From the NCBI GenBank assembly GCA_016802295.1, contig JAESIW010000210.1:913501-977500 (forward strand): 64,000 nt of DNA, in the 5' to 3' direction. Positions 1 through 8,329 of the stretch are shown one piece after another. The notes under the pieces are model-generated. The model saw only the letters and a program-made list of their open reading frames with translations, was not told the origin of the DNA and did no database searches. Made by a program: the position numbers and the translations under genes. The stretch is from Brachionus rotundiformis (lineage: Eukaryota > Rotifera > Eurotatoria > Ploima > Brachionidae). Within the stretch, counting starts at the first letter, position 1. Each line of letters starts with the position of its first letter.

Positions 1-117
1 CGCGTTAATTATTGTTGTATTTACTAGCACTAATAAGCTAAATGCCGTATAAAAAAACTTTGTTAATACGCTGTTTATAAAATTATTGTACACTAACTTA
101 ATACTTAACAAAAACAT
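1..117 (-). CDS. 5' end of an unrecognised secreted or membrane protein (runs off left edge)
   Basis: An open frame reads leftward from an ATG at 117-115 (or a GTG at 93-91) through the window edge without a stop, 39 codons in all. It encodes a basic N-terminus followed by a hydrophobic stretch (FYTAFSLLVLVN) ending in INA, which looks like a signal peptide or a first membrane segment. No Shine-Dalgarno is visible, and the divergent lipoprotein gene begins only 12 bp away, so the GTG start is more comfortable. The product cannot be named from this much sequence. The signal-peptide-like composition is the only evidence that it is real. Confidence 0.4.
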   Translation of the reverse strand, partial: MFLLSIKLVYNNFINSVLTKFFYTAFSLLVLVNTTIINA

Positions 118-129
118 TGAAAGCTTTTT

Positions 130-588
130 ATGAAAATTAAAATTATTTGTACTCATATAGTTTTTTTATATACATTTATTATGTTGGCGTCTTGTTTTGG
201 CAGGGGCGATTCTGCAAAGCAACCGTACGTTCCTTTTACTAGCACAGCAAATACTAAAGACTTTATATTAGATTATAACAATAAGTATAATAATAAGTTA
301 AAATTTTACAATAAAGATTATAAAAATCAAGTTTATTATCAATTAATTAAACATGGTAATAATTCTTACGCAACCGTTAACGATGTATTTAATGTTATGG
401 GCAACCCTAAACTTATTAAAAGTGCAAAAAATTTAGAACTATGGCAGTACAAAGGGCAAACCTGCATTATTAACTTTGTATGGTCTAACAGCGGTAAGCT
501 TACTATAAATGCTTATAATTTTAATTTACAAAATATTAGTTACCCGCAATGTATAAAAGATTACGTAGTGCAAAATAATACTTTGTAA
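130..588 (+). CDS. Small predicted lipoprotein, BamE-like fold suspected
   Basis: The 152-residue product starts with a lipoprotein signal peptide: hydrophobic residues 9-19, then a LASC lipobox with the acylated cysteine at 22. The mature part has a segment of the type VNDVFNVMGNP...LELWQYKG...CIINFVW. This resembles small alphaproteobacterial lipoproteins in which a conserved G-x-P turn and a W-x-Y strand recall the SmpA/BamE fold. The resemblance is from memory of the pattern, so the name stays open. It is probably anchored in the outer membrane. It sits divergently from the left-edge gene and converges on yraN, with 2 bp between their stops. Confidence 0.75.
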   Translation: MKIKIICTHIVFLYTFIMLASCFGRGDSAKQPYVPFTSTANTKDFILDYNNKYNNKLKFYNKDYKNQVYYQLIKHGNNSYATVNDVFNVMGNPKLIKSAKNLELWQYKGQTCIINFVWSNSGKLTINAYNFNLQNISYPQCIKDYVVQNNTL

Positions 589-590
589 AA

Positions 591-983
591 CTACCAAGCG
601 TTATTAATTATGCTAATATTTGTTTTGCTTACTAATACCACATTATTGCTAATATTGTAGTTATAGTATTTAGGGTTTTGCTTTAAAAAAATTTGCAACG
701 CATTGTTTATACGTTGTTGTTGCTTTGTTAATATGGTATAAGGTAGGGCGTTTGGGTTACTACGATATTTTACTTCAAACACATTAATAGTATTATTTTT
801 TAAGGCAATAATATCAATTTCGCCTAGTTTGGTTTTGTAGTTAGTGGCAATAATTTTATATTTATATTTTTTTAAATATTTAACTGCTTGTTGTTCGGCG
901 TTTATACCAGTTGTGTAGCTGTTTGCAAGTACAATAGGCTGTTTGTTAAATATATTTAGTAGTTTAAGTAATTTTACTAGCAT
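591..983 (-). CDS. yraN: YraN/UPF0102 family nuclease-like protein
   Basis: A 130-residue protein with the UPF0102 core: the G-x-x-AE-x-x-A-x-x-YL helix (near residues 26-37), then the restriction-endonuclease-like pattern GEIDIIALKN...VFEVKYRS (near 53-74). D56 and the E-x-K pair are the expected metal and catalytic residues of this fold. The cellular role of the family is unsettled, and a structure-specific nuclease has been proposed. It lies 3 bp after rsmI, the common bacterial arrangement rsmI-yraN, and is probably translated from the same message. The stop codon is TAG. Confidence 0.9.
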   Translation of the reverse strand: MLVKLLKLLNIFNKQPIVLANSYTTGINAEQQAVKYLKKYKYKIIATNYKTKLGEIDIIALKNNTINVFEVKYRSNPNALPYTILTKQQQRINNALQIFLKQNPKYYNYNISNNVVLVSKTNISIINNAW

Positions 984-986
984 GCT

Positions 987-1838
987 TTATATGTTATTTT
1001 TTAAATTAGTAATTAGATTATAAGCCACAGTTTTTGTAACATTAAATTGCTGGCTAACTTGTTTTGCTAAAGCAGAAGCTGGCAGGGTATTAATATGCTT
1101 TTGTATGTAATTGTTAATATCTTGCGGGGTAATAATATTATTATTAAAGTTGGGTAAAAACATTAAAGTATATTCACCTTTTAAGGTATAAGCGTTAGAT
1201 TGAATTAAGTTAATAATATGGCCAACTGTTGCGTGGGTTATGGTTTCGTGCATTTTGGTTAGTTCTTTGGCTACAGTTATTAGTTGGTTACTACCAAATA
1301 GGTTCATAATATTGGTTAGGGTGGCTAATAAACGTTTGGGCGATTCTAAAATAATAATGCTAGCTTTTAGTTTTGCTACTTGTTGTAATTTTTGTGCTTG
1401 CTTGGTTGCCGATTTATCTAAAAAGCCTAAAAACACAAAATTAGTACATGGTATTGCGCTAATGCTTGCAGTGGCAATAATGCTACTTGCCCCTGGTATG
1501 CTTACTACATTAATATTATTGGCGTAGCATTCTTTTACTAAAACAAAGCCGGGGTCTGATATTAACGGAGTGCCGGCGTCGCTAATTAAAGCAATGTTGT
1601 TACCTTGTTTTAACAGTTGTATAATTGATTCTGTTTTAGTGTTTTCGTTAAAATTATTAAAGCTAATTAATGGCTTTTTTATATTGTAGTGGTTTAATAG
1701 TTTTAGGCTTACTTTGGTGTCTTCGCAAATAATTTTATCTACTAAGTTTAGGGTTTCTAGTGCACGCAGTGTAATATCTTTTAAATTACCAATAGGGGTT
1801 GCAACTACATATAAAGTAGGGTTTGCTTGCGTTTGCAT
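987..1838 (-). CDS. rsmI: 16S rRNA (cytidine(1402)-2'-O)-methyltransferase
   Basis: RsmI uses S-adenosylmethionine to 2'-O-methylate C1402 in the ribosomal decoding centre. The 283-residue protein matches the family in length. It shows the N-terminal LYVVATPIGNLKDIT motif (8-22), the CEDTK motif near 38-42, the ALISDAGTPLISDPG glycine-rich loop near 83-97 and the IPGASS segment near 113-118, all hallmarks of this tetrapyrrole-methylase-fold group. It is divergent from the LpoA-like gene (97 bp apart) and directly upstream of yraN. Confidence 0.97.
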   Translation of the reverse strand: MQTQANPTLYVVATPIGNLKDITLRALETLNLVDKIICEDTKVSLKLLNHYNIKKPLISFNNFNENTKTESIIQLLKQGNNIALISDAGTPLISDPGFVLVKECYANNINVVSIPGASSIIATASISAIPCTNFVFLGFLDKSATKQAQKLQQVAKLKASIIILESPKRLLATLTNIMNLFGSNQLITVAKELTKMHETITHATVGHIINLIQSNAYTLKGEYTLMFLPNFNNNIITPQDINNYIQKHINTLPASALAKQVSQQFNVTKTVAYNLITNLKNNI

Positions 1839-1935
1839 TATATTTGTGCCAATGTTATTATTTTATTAATAACAATATAGTAAATTAAAATTACACTATA
1901 TACAATTTAAAAACCATATATTAACTTAAATTATT

Positions 1936-3183
1936 ATGAAAAATTTTTTATTTATTGCTAAAATATTTATAGCTTTGTTGTTGTTTAATAAAATTTTAGG
2001 GTTTGGGTTTTTTTTAAATAGCAGTAATAATAATGCAGACGAAAAAGTAAATGTAGCTATAGTGTTGCCTTTAACTGGTAACGATGCACCTTTAGGCAAT
2101 AAAATGTTACAATCTGCAATGTTGGTTTTAAATAATAGCATAAACGAAAACATTAAAGTTAATGTATACGATACTGCAAGCTCTACCAATAATTTTAACA
2201 AAATTGCCCGAGAAATTGAAAGTAATAACGATAAAATTATTTTAGGCCCCATTACATCTACCGATACTTTAGAGTTAATTAAAGCGTTAAAAAATAATTC
2301 GGTAGAAACTCCTGTGTTGTCTTTTTCTAATAACGTGCAAGTGTTAGATAGCCAAGTAAGCAACACATTTTTAATGGGATATTTACTAGAAAGTGAAATA
2401 AAACGAGCAATAGAATTTTTAGTGTTTAGGTTTCAGCAACAACAAAAAATTTTAAAATTAGCTATTTTTGCCCCTAATAACCAATATGGTAATATTATGG
2501 TTAAAGAAGCCAACAAAGTAGCCAATGTGTACGAAACCCCAATAAAAATTGTTACCTACCCAGAAAATGAAATTAGGCTAAATAATTATTTTGCTAAGCT
2601 TATACCTAGCAGTGCATTAAATAAATACCTAACCCAACGCAATGAAATAAAAGCTAATAAATTTTACGATGATCCCGAACTAGGACGAATTATAAAAGCG
2701 CTGCCTCCAACTTTAGATTTTAATGCTTTAATAATATTAGAATACGGCAGAAGACTACCTTATGTTACATCTTTATTGCCTGCGTTTGATATTAGTGCTA
2801 AAGATGTGGATATAATGGGGCTTAGTACTTGGAACTCTAGCTTTGCAACTAAAGACGATAACCTACGTGGTGCTTTTTTTGTTAATTATAAGCAATTATT
2901 AAAAAATACCGATTTTTATAATTTGTATAGCGGTGTTTACAAAGTTTCGCCAAGTTTATTAGAATCTGTGGCGTATGATTCTATGAATATAGTGCTAGAT
3001 TTAGTACAAAAACACAAAGTTACCCATATAAGCTCTACTAACGATGTACTTTTTTTATTGCAAAGCAACACTTGGCAAGGTGTTTTAGGTAATTTTAAGT
3101 TATTAAGCAGTGGTTATAATTCTAGAGACTTAGGGGTGGTTAATATAGTTAATAGCCAAACCCTTAACTATGTAGATAAATAA
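1936..3183 (+). CDS. Penicillin-binding protein activator (LpoA-like periplasmic binding protein)
   Basis: A 415-residue protein with an N-terminal hydrophobic signal segment (3-26) and a type I periplasmic-binding-protein fold. Typical pieces are VNVAIVLPLTGNDAPLGNKML near 38-58, a KIILGPITS segment near 99-107 and KLAIFAPNNQYGNIM near 173-187. In Alphaproteobacteria such proteins, annotated as LpoA/penicillin-binding protein activator or ABC-type amino-acid receptor, sit divergently beside rsmI-yraN, as here. The context favours a peptidoglycan-synthesis role over amino-acid uptake, and no permease or ATPase genes adjoin. No lipobox cysteine is seen, so it may be membrane-tethered by its N-terminus. 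Confidence 0.8.
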   Translation: MKNFLFIAKIFIALLLFNKILGFGFFLNSSNNNADEKVNVAIVLPLTGNDAPLGNKMLQSAMLVLNNSINENIKVNVYDTASSTNNFNKIAREIESNNDKIILGPITSTDTLELIKALKNNSVETPVLSFSNNVQVLDSQVSNTFLMGYLLESEIKRAIEFLVFRFQQQQKILKLAIFAPNNQYGNIMVKEANKVANVYETPIKIVTYPENEIRLNNYFAKLIPSSALNKYLTQRNEIKANKFYDDPELGRIIKALPPTLDFNALIILEYGRRLPYVTSLLPAFDISAKDVDIMGLSTWNSSFATKDDNLRGAFFVNYKQLLKNTDFYNLYSGVYKVSPSLLESVAYDSMNIVLDLVQKHKVTHISSTNDVLFLLQSNTWQGVLGNFKLLSSGYNSRDLGVVNIVNSQTLNYVDK

Positions 3184-3219
3184 TGTTAATAGTTAAGAGC
3201 CTAGCCATGGTTTTGTTAA

Positions 3220-4524
3220 TTAAATTACAAATTTAGATAAATCTAAGTCTAAAGTTAAATGCTTTAATTTATCTTCTACAAAGTCTCCATCTATTTTAAT
3301 TTCTGTACCACTTCTGTCTGGTGCATTAAAGCTTATTTCTTCTACAATTAACTCTAGCAAAGTATGTAATCTGCGTGCACCTATGTTTTCTATGGTATTG
3401 TTAAAATGAACGGTTAGTTCTGCTATTTTGTCTATAGCGCTATCTAAAAATACCAATTTTACATTTTCGGTAGCTAGTAGTTCTTGGTATTGTAAAATTA
3501 AATTGGCTACAGGTTCTACTAAAATGCGTTTAAAGTCTTGCTTAGTTAGTGGGTTTAGTTCTACCCTAATAGGAAAACGCCCCTGTAGTTCTGGTAGTAA
3601 GTCCGAAGGCTTGCTAATATGAAAAGCCCCAGAAGCCACAAACAATATATGGTCGGTTTTTACAGGGCCATATTTAGTAGAAACCGTGGTGCCTTCTACT
3701 AAAGGTAGTAGGTCTCGTTGTACACCTTCACGGCTAACGTCTCCGCCTCTGCGGTCTGATGATGCAACAATTTTGTCCACTTCATCTAAAAACACTAAGC
3801 CGTTGTTTTCTACGTTTTCTATGGCGTTAGCAATAACTTTGTCTTGGTCTAGTAAATTTTCTGATTCTTCTTCACTTAAAATTTCTAGTGCTTTTTTTAT
3901 GGTAACTTTTTTGGTTTTAGTTTTTTCTTTACCTAGTAGGCTATCTAAACTAAGCATACCTATTTGTGCCCCTGGCATATCAGGAATATCAAACATAGGG
4001 TTACCTTTGGGCTTTTCTTTTACTTGTATATCAATTTCTACGTCGTCCATTTGGTTGTTTATTATTTTATCATGAAAACGTTTTTTGGTTTCGGCAGAAG
4101 AATTTTCGCCCGCTACTATGTTTATTACTTTTTCTAAGGCATTAACTTCGGCTTTGGCTTTTACCGATTTTTTTAAATTAGCTTTGGTGTTTCTTATGGA
4201 TATTTCCATTAAGTCTCTAATAATTTGCTCCACGTCTCTGCCAACGTAGCCAACTTCGGTAAATTTAGTTGCTTCTACTTTAACAAATGGGGCGTTATCT
4301 AATTTTGCTAAGCGTCTGGCAATTTCGGTTTTACCTACGCCGGTGGGGCCTATTAATAAAATATTTTTAGGCATAACTTCTTTTTGTAGTTCTGGCGGTA
4401 GCAGTTTGCGTCTGTAACGATTACGTAACGCTATAGCTACAGCTTTTTTTGCATTGGTTTGCCCTACAATGTGTTTATCTAGTTCCGATACAATTTCTTT
4501 AGGTGTAAAGCTATTTATTTCCAT
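3220..4524 (-). CDS. hslU: ATP-dependent protease ATPase subunit HslU
   Basis: HslU is the AAA+ unfoldase that feeds substrates to the HslV peptidase. The 434-residue protein has Walker A GPTGVGKT at 59-66, the pore loop GYVG at 92-95, the inserted I domain (about 110-230), Walker B FLDEVD at 245-250, and sensor-2 residues in GARRLHT near the C-terminus. The C-terminal tail LSKFVI is of the kind that docks into HslV. It follows hslV with a 34-bp gap and has an AAAGGA ribosome-binding site. The two genes form an operon. Confidence 0.98.
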   Translation of the reverse strand: MEINSFTPKEIVSELDKHIVGQTNAKKAVAIALRNRYRRKLLPPELQKEVMPKNILLIGPTGVGKTEIARRLAKLDNAPFVKVEATKFTEVGYVGRDVEQIIRDLMEISIRNTKANLKKSVKAKAEVNALEKVINIVAGENSSAETKKRFHDKIINNQMDDVEIDIQVKEKPKGNPMFDIPDMPGAQIGMLSLDSLLGKEKTKTKKVTIKKALEILSEEESENLLDQDKVIANAIENVENNGLVFLDEVDKIVASSDRRGGDVSREGVQRDLLPLVEGTTVSTKYGPVKTDHILFVASGAFHISKPSDLLPELQGRFPIRVELNPLTKQDFKRILVEPVANLILQYQELLATENVKLVFLDSAIDKIAELTVHFNNTIENIGARRLHTLLELIVEEISFNAPDRSGTEIKIDGDFVEDKLKHLTLDLDLSKFVI

Positions 4525-4558
4525 AATTTTTTATCCTTTGTTGTAAGTTGTGTATTTT

Positions 4559-5101
4559 TTAAACTTCTTCTGTAGTAATATTGGTGTTGGTAAATACGCA
4601 AATTTCTCCGGCAATATTTAAAGATAGTTCTGCTATTTCTTTAGCGTTTAAGTTAGCGTTGCCACGTAGTAATGCTTTGGCGGCAGAAAGTGCGTAGCTT
4701 CCGCCAGAGCCTATGGCTATACAATCGTCGTCTGGCTCTAAAACATCGCCATTGCCGGTTAGTACTAAAATTTGGTTTTTATCTGCCACTATCATCATTG
4801 CTTCTAATCTGCGTAGGTATTTATCTGTACGCCAATCTTTTGCAAGCTCTACACAGGCACGTAACAGTTGGTTGGGGTGCTTTTGTAGTTTATCTTCTAG
4901 GCGTTCAAACAAAGTAAAGGCATCGGCAGTAGACCCTGCAAAGCCAGCAACTACGCCTTGTGCTAATTTACGCACTTTTTTTGCATTTTTTTTTAATACA
5001 GTATTACCTAAACTTACTTGGCCGTCGCCTGCTATAACAATTTTGCCATCTTTTTTTACACCAACTATGGTTGTTGCTTGCATAGAATTAGTGTTGTGCA
5101 T
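4559..5101 (-). CDS. hslV: ATP-dependent protease subunit HslV
   Basis: HslV is the proteasome-like threonine peptidase of the HslUV complex. The 180-residue product carries the family core ATTIVGVKKDGKIVIAGDGQ. The nucleophile should be Thr10, which is exposed only after removal of a 9-residue N-terminal extension. Such prosegments occur in alphaproteobacterial HslV, while the E. coli enzyme simply loses Met1. The ATG at 5101 has an AAGGA ribosome-binding site about 8 bases upstream, which supports the long form over an internal start at Met7. Gly/Ser-rich turns (GSGGSYA) near 131-137 match the beta-subunit fold. Confidence 0.97.
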   Translation of the reverse strand: MHNTNSMQATTIVGVKKDGKIVIAGDGQVSLGNTVLKKNAKKVRKLAQGVVAGFAGSTADAFTLFERLEDKLQKHPNQLLRACVELAKDWRTDKYLRRLEAMMIVADKNQILVLTGNGDVLEPDDDCIAIGSGGSYALSAAKALLRGNANLNAKEIAELSLNIAGEICVFTNTNITTEEV

Positions 5102-5138
5102 AGTTTTTTTCCTTTTTAATTAAACTTATTGTATAAAC

Positions 5139-5169
5139 ATTATATAATCTTGTTGTATAATTATTGCAA
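5139..5169 (-). promoter_or_regulatory. Candidate sigma-70 promoter for hslVU
   Basis: On the minus strand a TTGCAA box (5169-5164) lies 17 bases from TATATA (5146-5141), or 19 bases from TATAAT (5144-5139), upstream of hslV. It overlaps the oppositely directed HIT promoter. No clear heat-shock sigma element is seen. Confidence 0.4.
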
Positions 5170-5182
5170 TACTAACTATAAT
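5153..5182 (+). promoter_or_regulatory. Candidate sigma-70 promoter for the HIT gene and downstream mutS
   Basis: TTGTAT (5153-5158) and a perfect TATAAT (5177-5182) are separated by 18 bases. They precede the HIT start codon by about 30 bases, and an AGGAGA ribosome-binding site follows at about 5201-5206. Confidence 0.5.
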
Positions 5183-5213
5183 TTTTTATTAATTTGTTTT
5201 AGGAGAGCCAACC

Positions 5214-5576
5214 ATGAATACACAATACAATACAAACAACGTATTTTATAAAATATTACAAAAGCAAATACCTTGCAATGTAGTTGCAGAAAACAATAAT
5301 GCTTTAGCTTTTTACGATATTAACCCGCAAGCACCTTTGCATGTGTTAGTTATACCTAAAGGCAATTATGTTAATGCGGTAGATTTTTTTAGCAACGCAA
5401 CATCTTTAGAAATACTAGATTTTAATAATTTAATAATAGAAGTAGTGCAAAAATTAAATGTAGTAAAAGGTTTTAGGTTAATAAGCAATAATGGTACCGA
5501 ATCCGGCCAAGAAATACCGCATTATCATATGCATATTTTAGGTGGCAAGCAATTAGGCAAACTATTAGATAATTAA
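5214..5576 (+). CDS. HIT family (HinT-like) nucleotide-binding hydrolase
   Basis: A 120-residue histidine-triad protein, probably a purine nucleoside phosphoramidase of the HinT branch. It has the N-terminal FYKILQKQIPCNVV motif, the ALAFYDINPQAPLHVLVIPK strand pair near 30-49, the GTESGQ segment at 94-99 and the catalytic triad HYHMHIL with His103, His105 and His107. The start is well supported by AGGAGA 8 bases upstream. Eleven bases separate it from mutS, so the two are likely cotranscribed. Its physiological substrate is not evident. Confidence 0.95.
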   Translation: MNTQYNTNNVFYKILQKQIPCNVVAENNNALAFYDINPQAPLHVLVIPKGNYVNAVDFFSNATSLEILDFNNLIIEVVQKLNVVKGFRLISNNGTESGQEIPHYHMHILGGKQLGKLLDN

Positions 5577-5587
5577 ATATTTTTTTT

Positions 5588-8329
5588 ATGAACAAAACTA
5601 GCGAAAACAAACTTACCCCTATGATGCAACAGTATTTTTCTGTAAAAGAAAAACACCCAGATTGTTTATTATTTTTTAGGCTAGGGGATTTTTATGAAAT
5701 GTTTTTTGATGATGCTAAAATTATAGCTTCGGCATTAGGTTTAGTATTAACCGCCAGAGGAAACCTAAATGGTAAACCTATACCTATGTGTGGTATTCCG
5801 CACCATAGTTACGAAAACTACCTAGCACGCTTAATAAAAGCAGGGCATAAAGTTGCTATTTGCGAACAAACCGAAACTCCAGCACAGGCTTTGCAACAAG
5901 GTAAAAAAATTGTAAACCGAGATGTAGTGCGAATTGTAACCGCCGGCACCCTTACCGAAGACAGCCTACTGCATTCTACAGAAAGCAACTATTTAGCCTG
6001 TATTAGTGTAGACAACAACGCTAAAACAAGTAGTTTTGCCATAGCTTATATAGATATATCTACGGGCGATTTTATGGTAAAAGAATGTGCGTTAGCAGAT
6101 TTAAATTCGGCATTGCAAACCATACAACCTAGCGAAATTTTACTTTCTACTAATTTTAACAAAGCCCTATTGGCACAAAATTTTGCTAGCAAAATAACGG
6201 TTATAGCTAACGAAAAATTTAATTTACTAAGCAATAAAAATCTTTTGCAAAGCACTTTTGGTTTGCTAACCCTTAATAGCCTAAGCAACGTTAATATATT
6301 GGCATGTGGTGTTTTGTTAGATTATATAAACATTACACAAAAGCGTTTAAGTATTATTAACGCCCCTAAAGTATATAATAATAGCGATTTTTTAAAAATA
6401 GACTATTTTACTTTTAACAGCCTAGAAATTGTAAATAGTAGTGGGGGTAACAAAAAAGCTAGTTTGCGTTATCAAATAGATGAAACTAAAACCGCAATGG
6501 GTAGCAGATTGTTGGCTAAGTGGTTGTTTAATCCGTTAAAAAATGTTAACGATATTACTAAACGCTTAAATATTGTAGAAGATTTACACAGCAACTATAA
6601 TTTAACCACCAACTTAACAGAAATTTTAAAAGGTATTCCAGATGCCGAGCGAGTATTAGCTAGAATTTCATTTTTTAGGGCAAGCATAAACGATTTATAT
6701 TTAATGCGAGACTTTTTACGCAATGCTAATAATTTAAAACATATTATATTTACCAGCAATATTAATAATAGCAACATAAATAATTTATTTAGTAATAATT
6801 TAGATTATAGCGAATTATTGCTAGAGCTAGAAGCGTGCTTGTTAGATTTTTTACCAGCAGATTTTAAAGAAACCGGCTTTTTTAAGCCAAATTACGATGC
6901 CGCATTTTTTAAATTAAAAACTAACCTAGAAGAACTGCAAAACAATATTGTGCAATTACAATATAACTACGCCACTAAGTTAGATATTCCGCTAAAAATT
7001 AATTACTTAAATAACTTTGGGTATTGTATAGAAGTTTCTAACAAAAATGCTACTAAAATGCAAGCCAACGATATGTTTATTTACAAAGGCTCTACCAGTA
7101 CAAACTCTAGGTATATAACCGCAGAATTGCAAGAATTACAAGAAAAATATATGTTTTTAAGTAATCTTAAGCAAGAAGCCGAAAAAAATATTTTTACTAA
7201 CCTAGTAAATTTAATACTGCAATACAAAAATACTATAGTGCAACTTTGTAGTGTAATTGCCAATATAGATGTATTAGTATCTTTTGCGGTGTTGGCTACC
7301 AATAAAAACTTAGTAAAACCAGTTTTTACAACACAACCAAATGTATTTAATGTGGTTAAAGCTAGGCATTTAGTGGTAGAAGACGCCATTAGCAAAACCG
7401 CCAACAACTTTGTAGCCAACGATTGCATAATGGATAATAACAAACACTTGTTTTTAATTACAGGCCCTAATATGGGAGGTAAAAGTACATTTTTACGCCA
7501 AAATGCTTTAATTGTGTTATTGGCACACATAGGGTGTTTTGTGCCGGCACAAAGTGCTACATTAAGCCCTGTAGATGCTTTGTTTAGCAGGGTTGGTGCT
7601 AGTGATGATTTATTTAAAGGGCAATCTACTTTTATGGTAGAAATGCTAGAATTATCTTATATTTTAAACAACGCCTCTGCCAATTCTTTTATAATTTTAG
7701 ACGAAATAGGTAGAGGAACCTCTACTTACGATGGTGTTTCTATAGCGTGGTCTACATTAGAATATTTACACAATAATCTTAAAGCCAGATGCTTGTTTGC
7801 CACCCACTATTACGAACTACTAGAATTACAAAACACACTACCAAAATTACAATGTTACTATGCTAAAACCATAGAAGAACAAGGTAAAATTAATTTTATG
7901 TATTTAATAGCAAAGGGCTTTAATGCAAAATCTTACGGTATTAAAGTAGCCGAGCTTGCCGGCTTACCCAAAGCTGTGGTTAATAAAGCTAACGATATTT
8001 TAATGTTGTTAGAACACGCCCATGCTAATTTAACTTATAAAGATAATTCGTTACCTTTGTTTAATAATAATATTGCTAGCAATATAAAGGCAAACACACC
8101 AACGCAAGTAGCAACAACGCAATTAACAACTCAACATAATACCAGTAATACCAGTAATACCAATGTGGTAAGTGTAACTTTAAATGCAGAGTTAAGCAGT
8201 TTTGTAAGCCAACTAGCAAGTTTACAGCCAGATGAATATTCGCCTAAACAAGCCCTAGAAAGCTTATACTCTTTAGTAACTAAAGCACAACAAATAAGCA
8301 ACACAAACAAGCAAAATGAAAATAATTAA
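5588..8329 (+). CDS. mutS: DNA mismatch repair protein MutS
   Basis: MutS recognises mismatches as a dimer and licenses strand repair. The 913-residue protein has the mismatch-binding motif GDFYEMF near residues 32-38, the connector and lever regions, the clamp (about 430-560) and a complete ATPase domain: Walker A GPNMGGKST near 627-635, the FMVEM motif, Walker B IILDEIGRGTST near 698-709 and the ATHYYEL loop. A Thr/Asn-rich stretch near 845-865 contains small NTS/T repeats that look like drift in a linker before the C-terminal dimerisation helices. The 3' end overlaps murJ by 14 bp. glnD, often nearby in Alphaproteobacteria, is absent. Confidence 0.98.
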   Translation: MNKTSENKLTPMMQQYFSVKEKHPDCLLFFRLGDFYEMFFDDAKIIASALGLVLTARGNLNGKPIPMCGIPHHSYENYLARLIKAGHKVAICEQTETPAQALQQGKKIVNRDVVRIVTAGTLTEDSLLHSTESNYLACISVDNNAKTSSFAIAYIDISTGDFMVKECALADLNSALQTIQPSEILLSTNFNKALLAQNFASKITVIANEKFNLLSNKNLLQSTFGLLTLNSLSNVNILACGVLLDYINITQKRLSIINAPKVYNNSDFLKIDYFTFNSLEIVNSSGGNKKASLRYQIDETKTAMGSRLLAKWLFNPLKNVNDITKRLNIVEDLHSNYNLTTNLTEILKGIPDAERVLARISFFRASINDLYLMRDFLRNANNLKHIIFTSNINNSNINNLFSNNLDYSELLLELEACLLDFLPADFKETGFFKPNYDAAFFKLKTNLEELQNNIVQLQYNYATKLDIPLKINYLNNFGYCIEVSNKNATKMQANDMFIYKGSTSTNSRYITAELQELQEKYMFLSNLKQEAEKNIFTNLVNLILQYKNTIVQLCSVIANIDVLVSFAVLATNKNLVKPVFTTQPNVFNVVKARHLVVEDAISKTANNFVANDCIMDNNKHLFLITGPNMGGKSTFLRQNALIVLLAHIGCFVPAQSATLSPVDALFSRVGASDDLFKGQSTFMVEMLELSYILNNASANSFIILDEIGRGTSTYDGVSIAWSTLEYLHNNLKARCLFATHYYELLELQNTLPKLQCYYAKTIEEQGKINFMYLIAKGFNAKSYGIKVAELAGLPKAVVNKANDILMLLEHAHANLTYKDNSLPLFNNNIASNIKANTPTQVATTQLTTQHNTSNTSNTNVVSVTLNAELSSFVSQLASLQPDEYSPKQALESLYSLVTKAQQISNTNKQNENN

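Noticed and set aside
1240..1527. Plus-strand open frame inside rsmI, and many similar frames opposite other genes
   Set aside because: They lie wholly within well-supported genes in another frame, show no family motifs, and have compositions expected from reading A/T-rich codons backwards.
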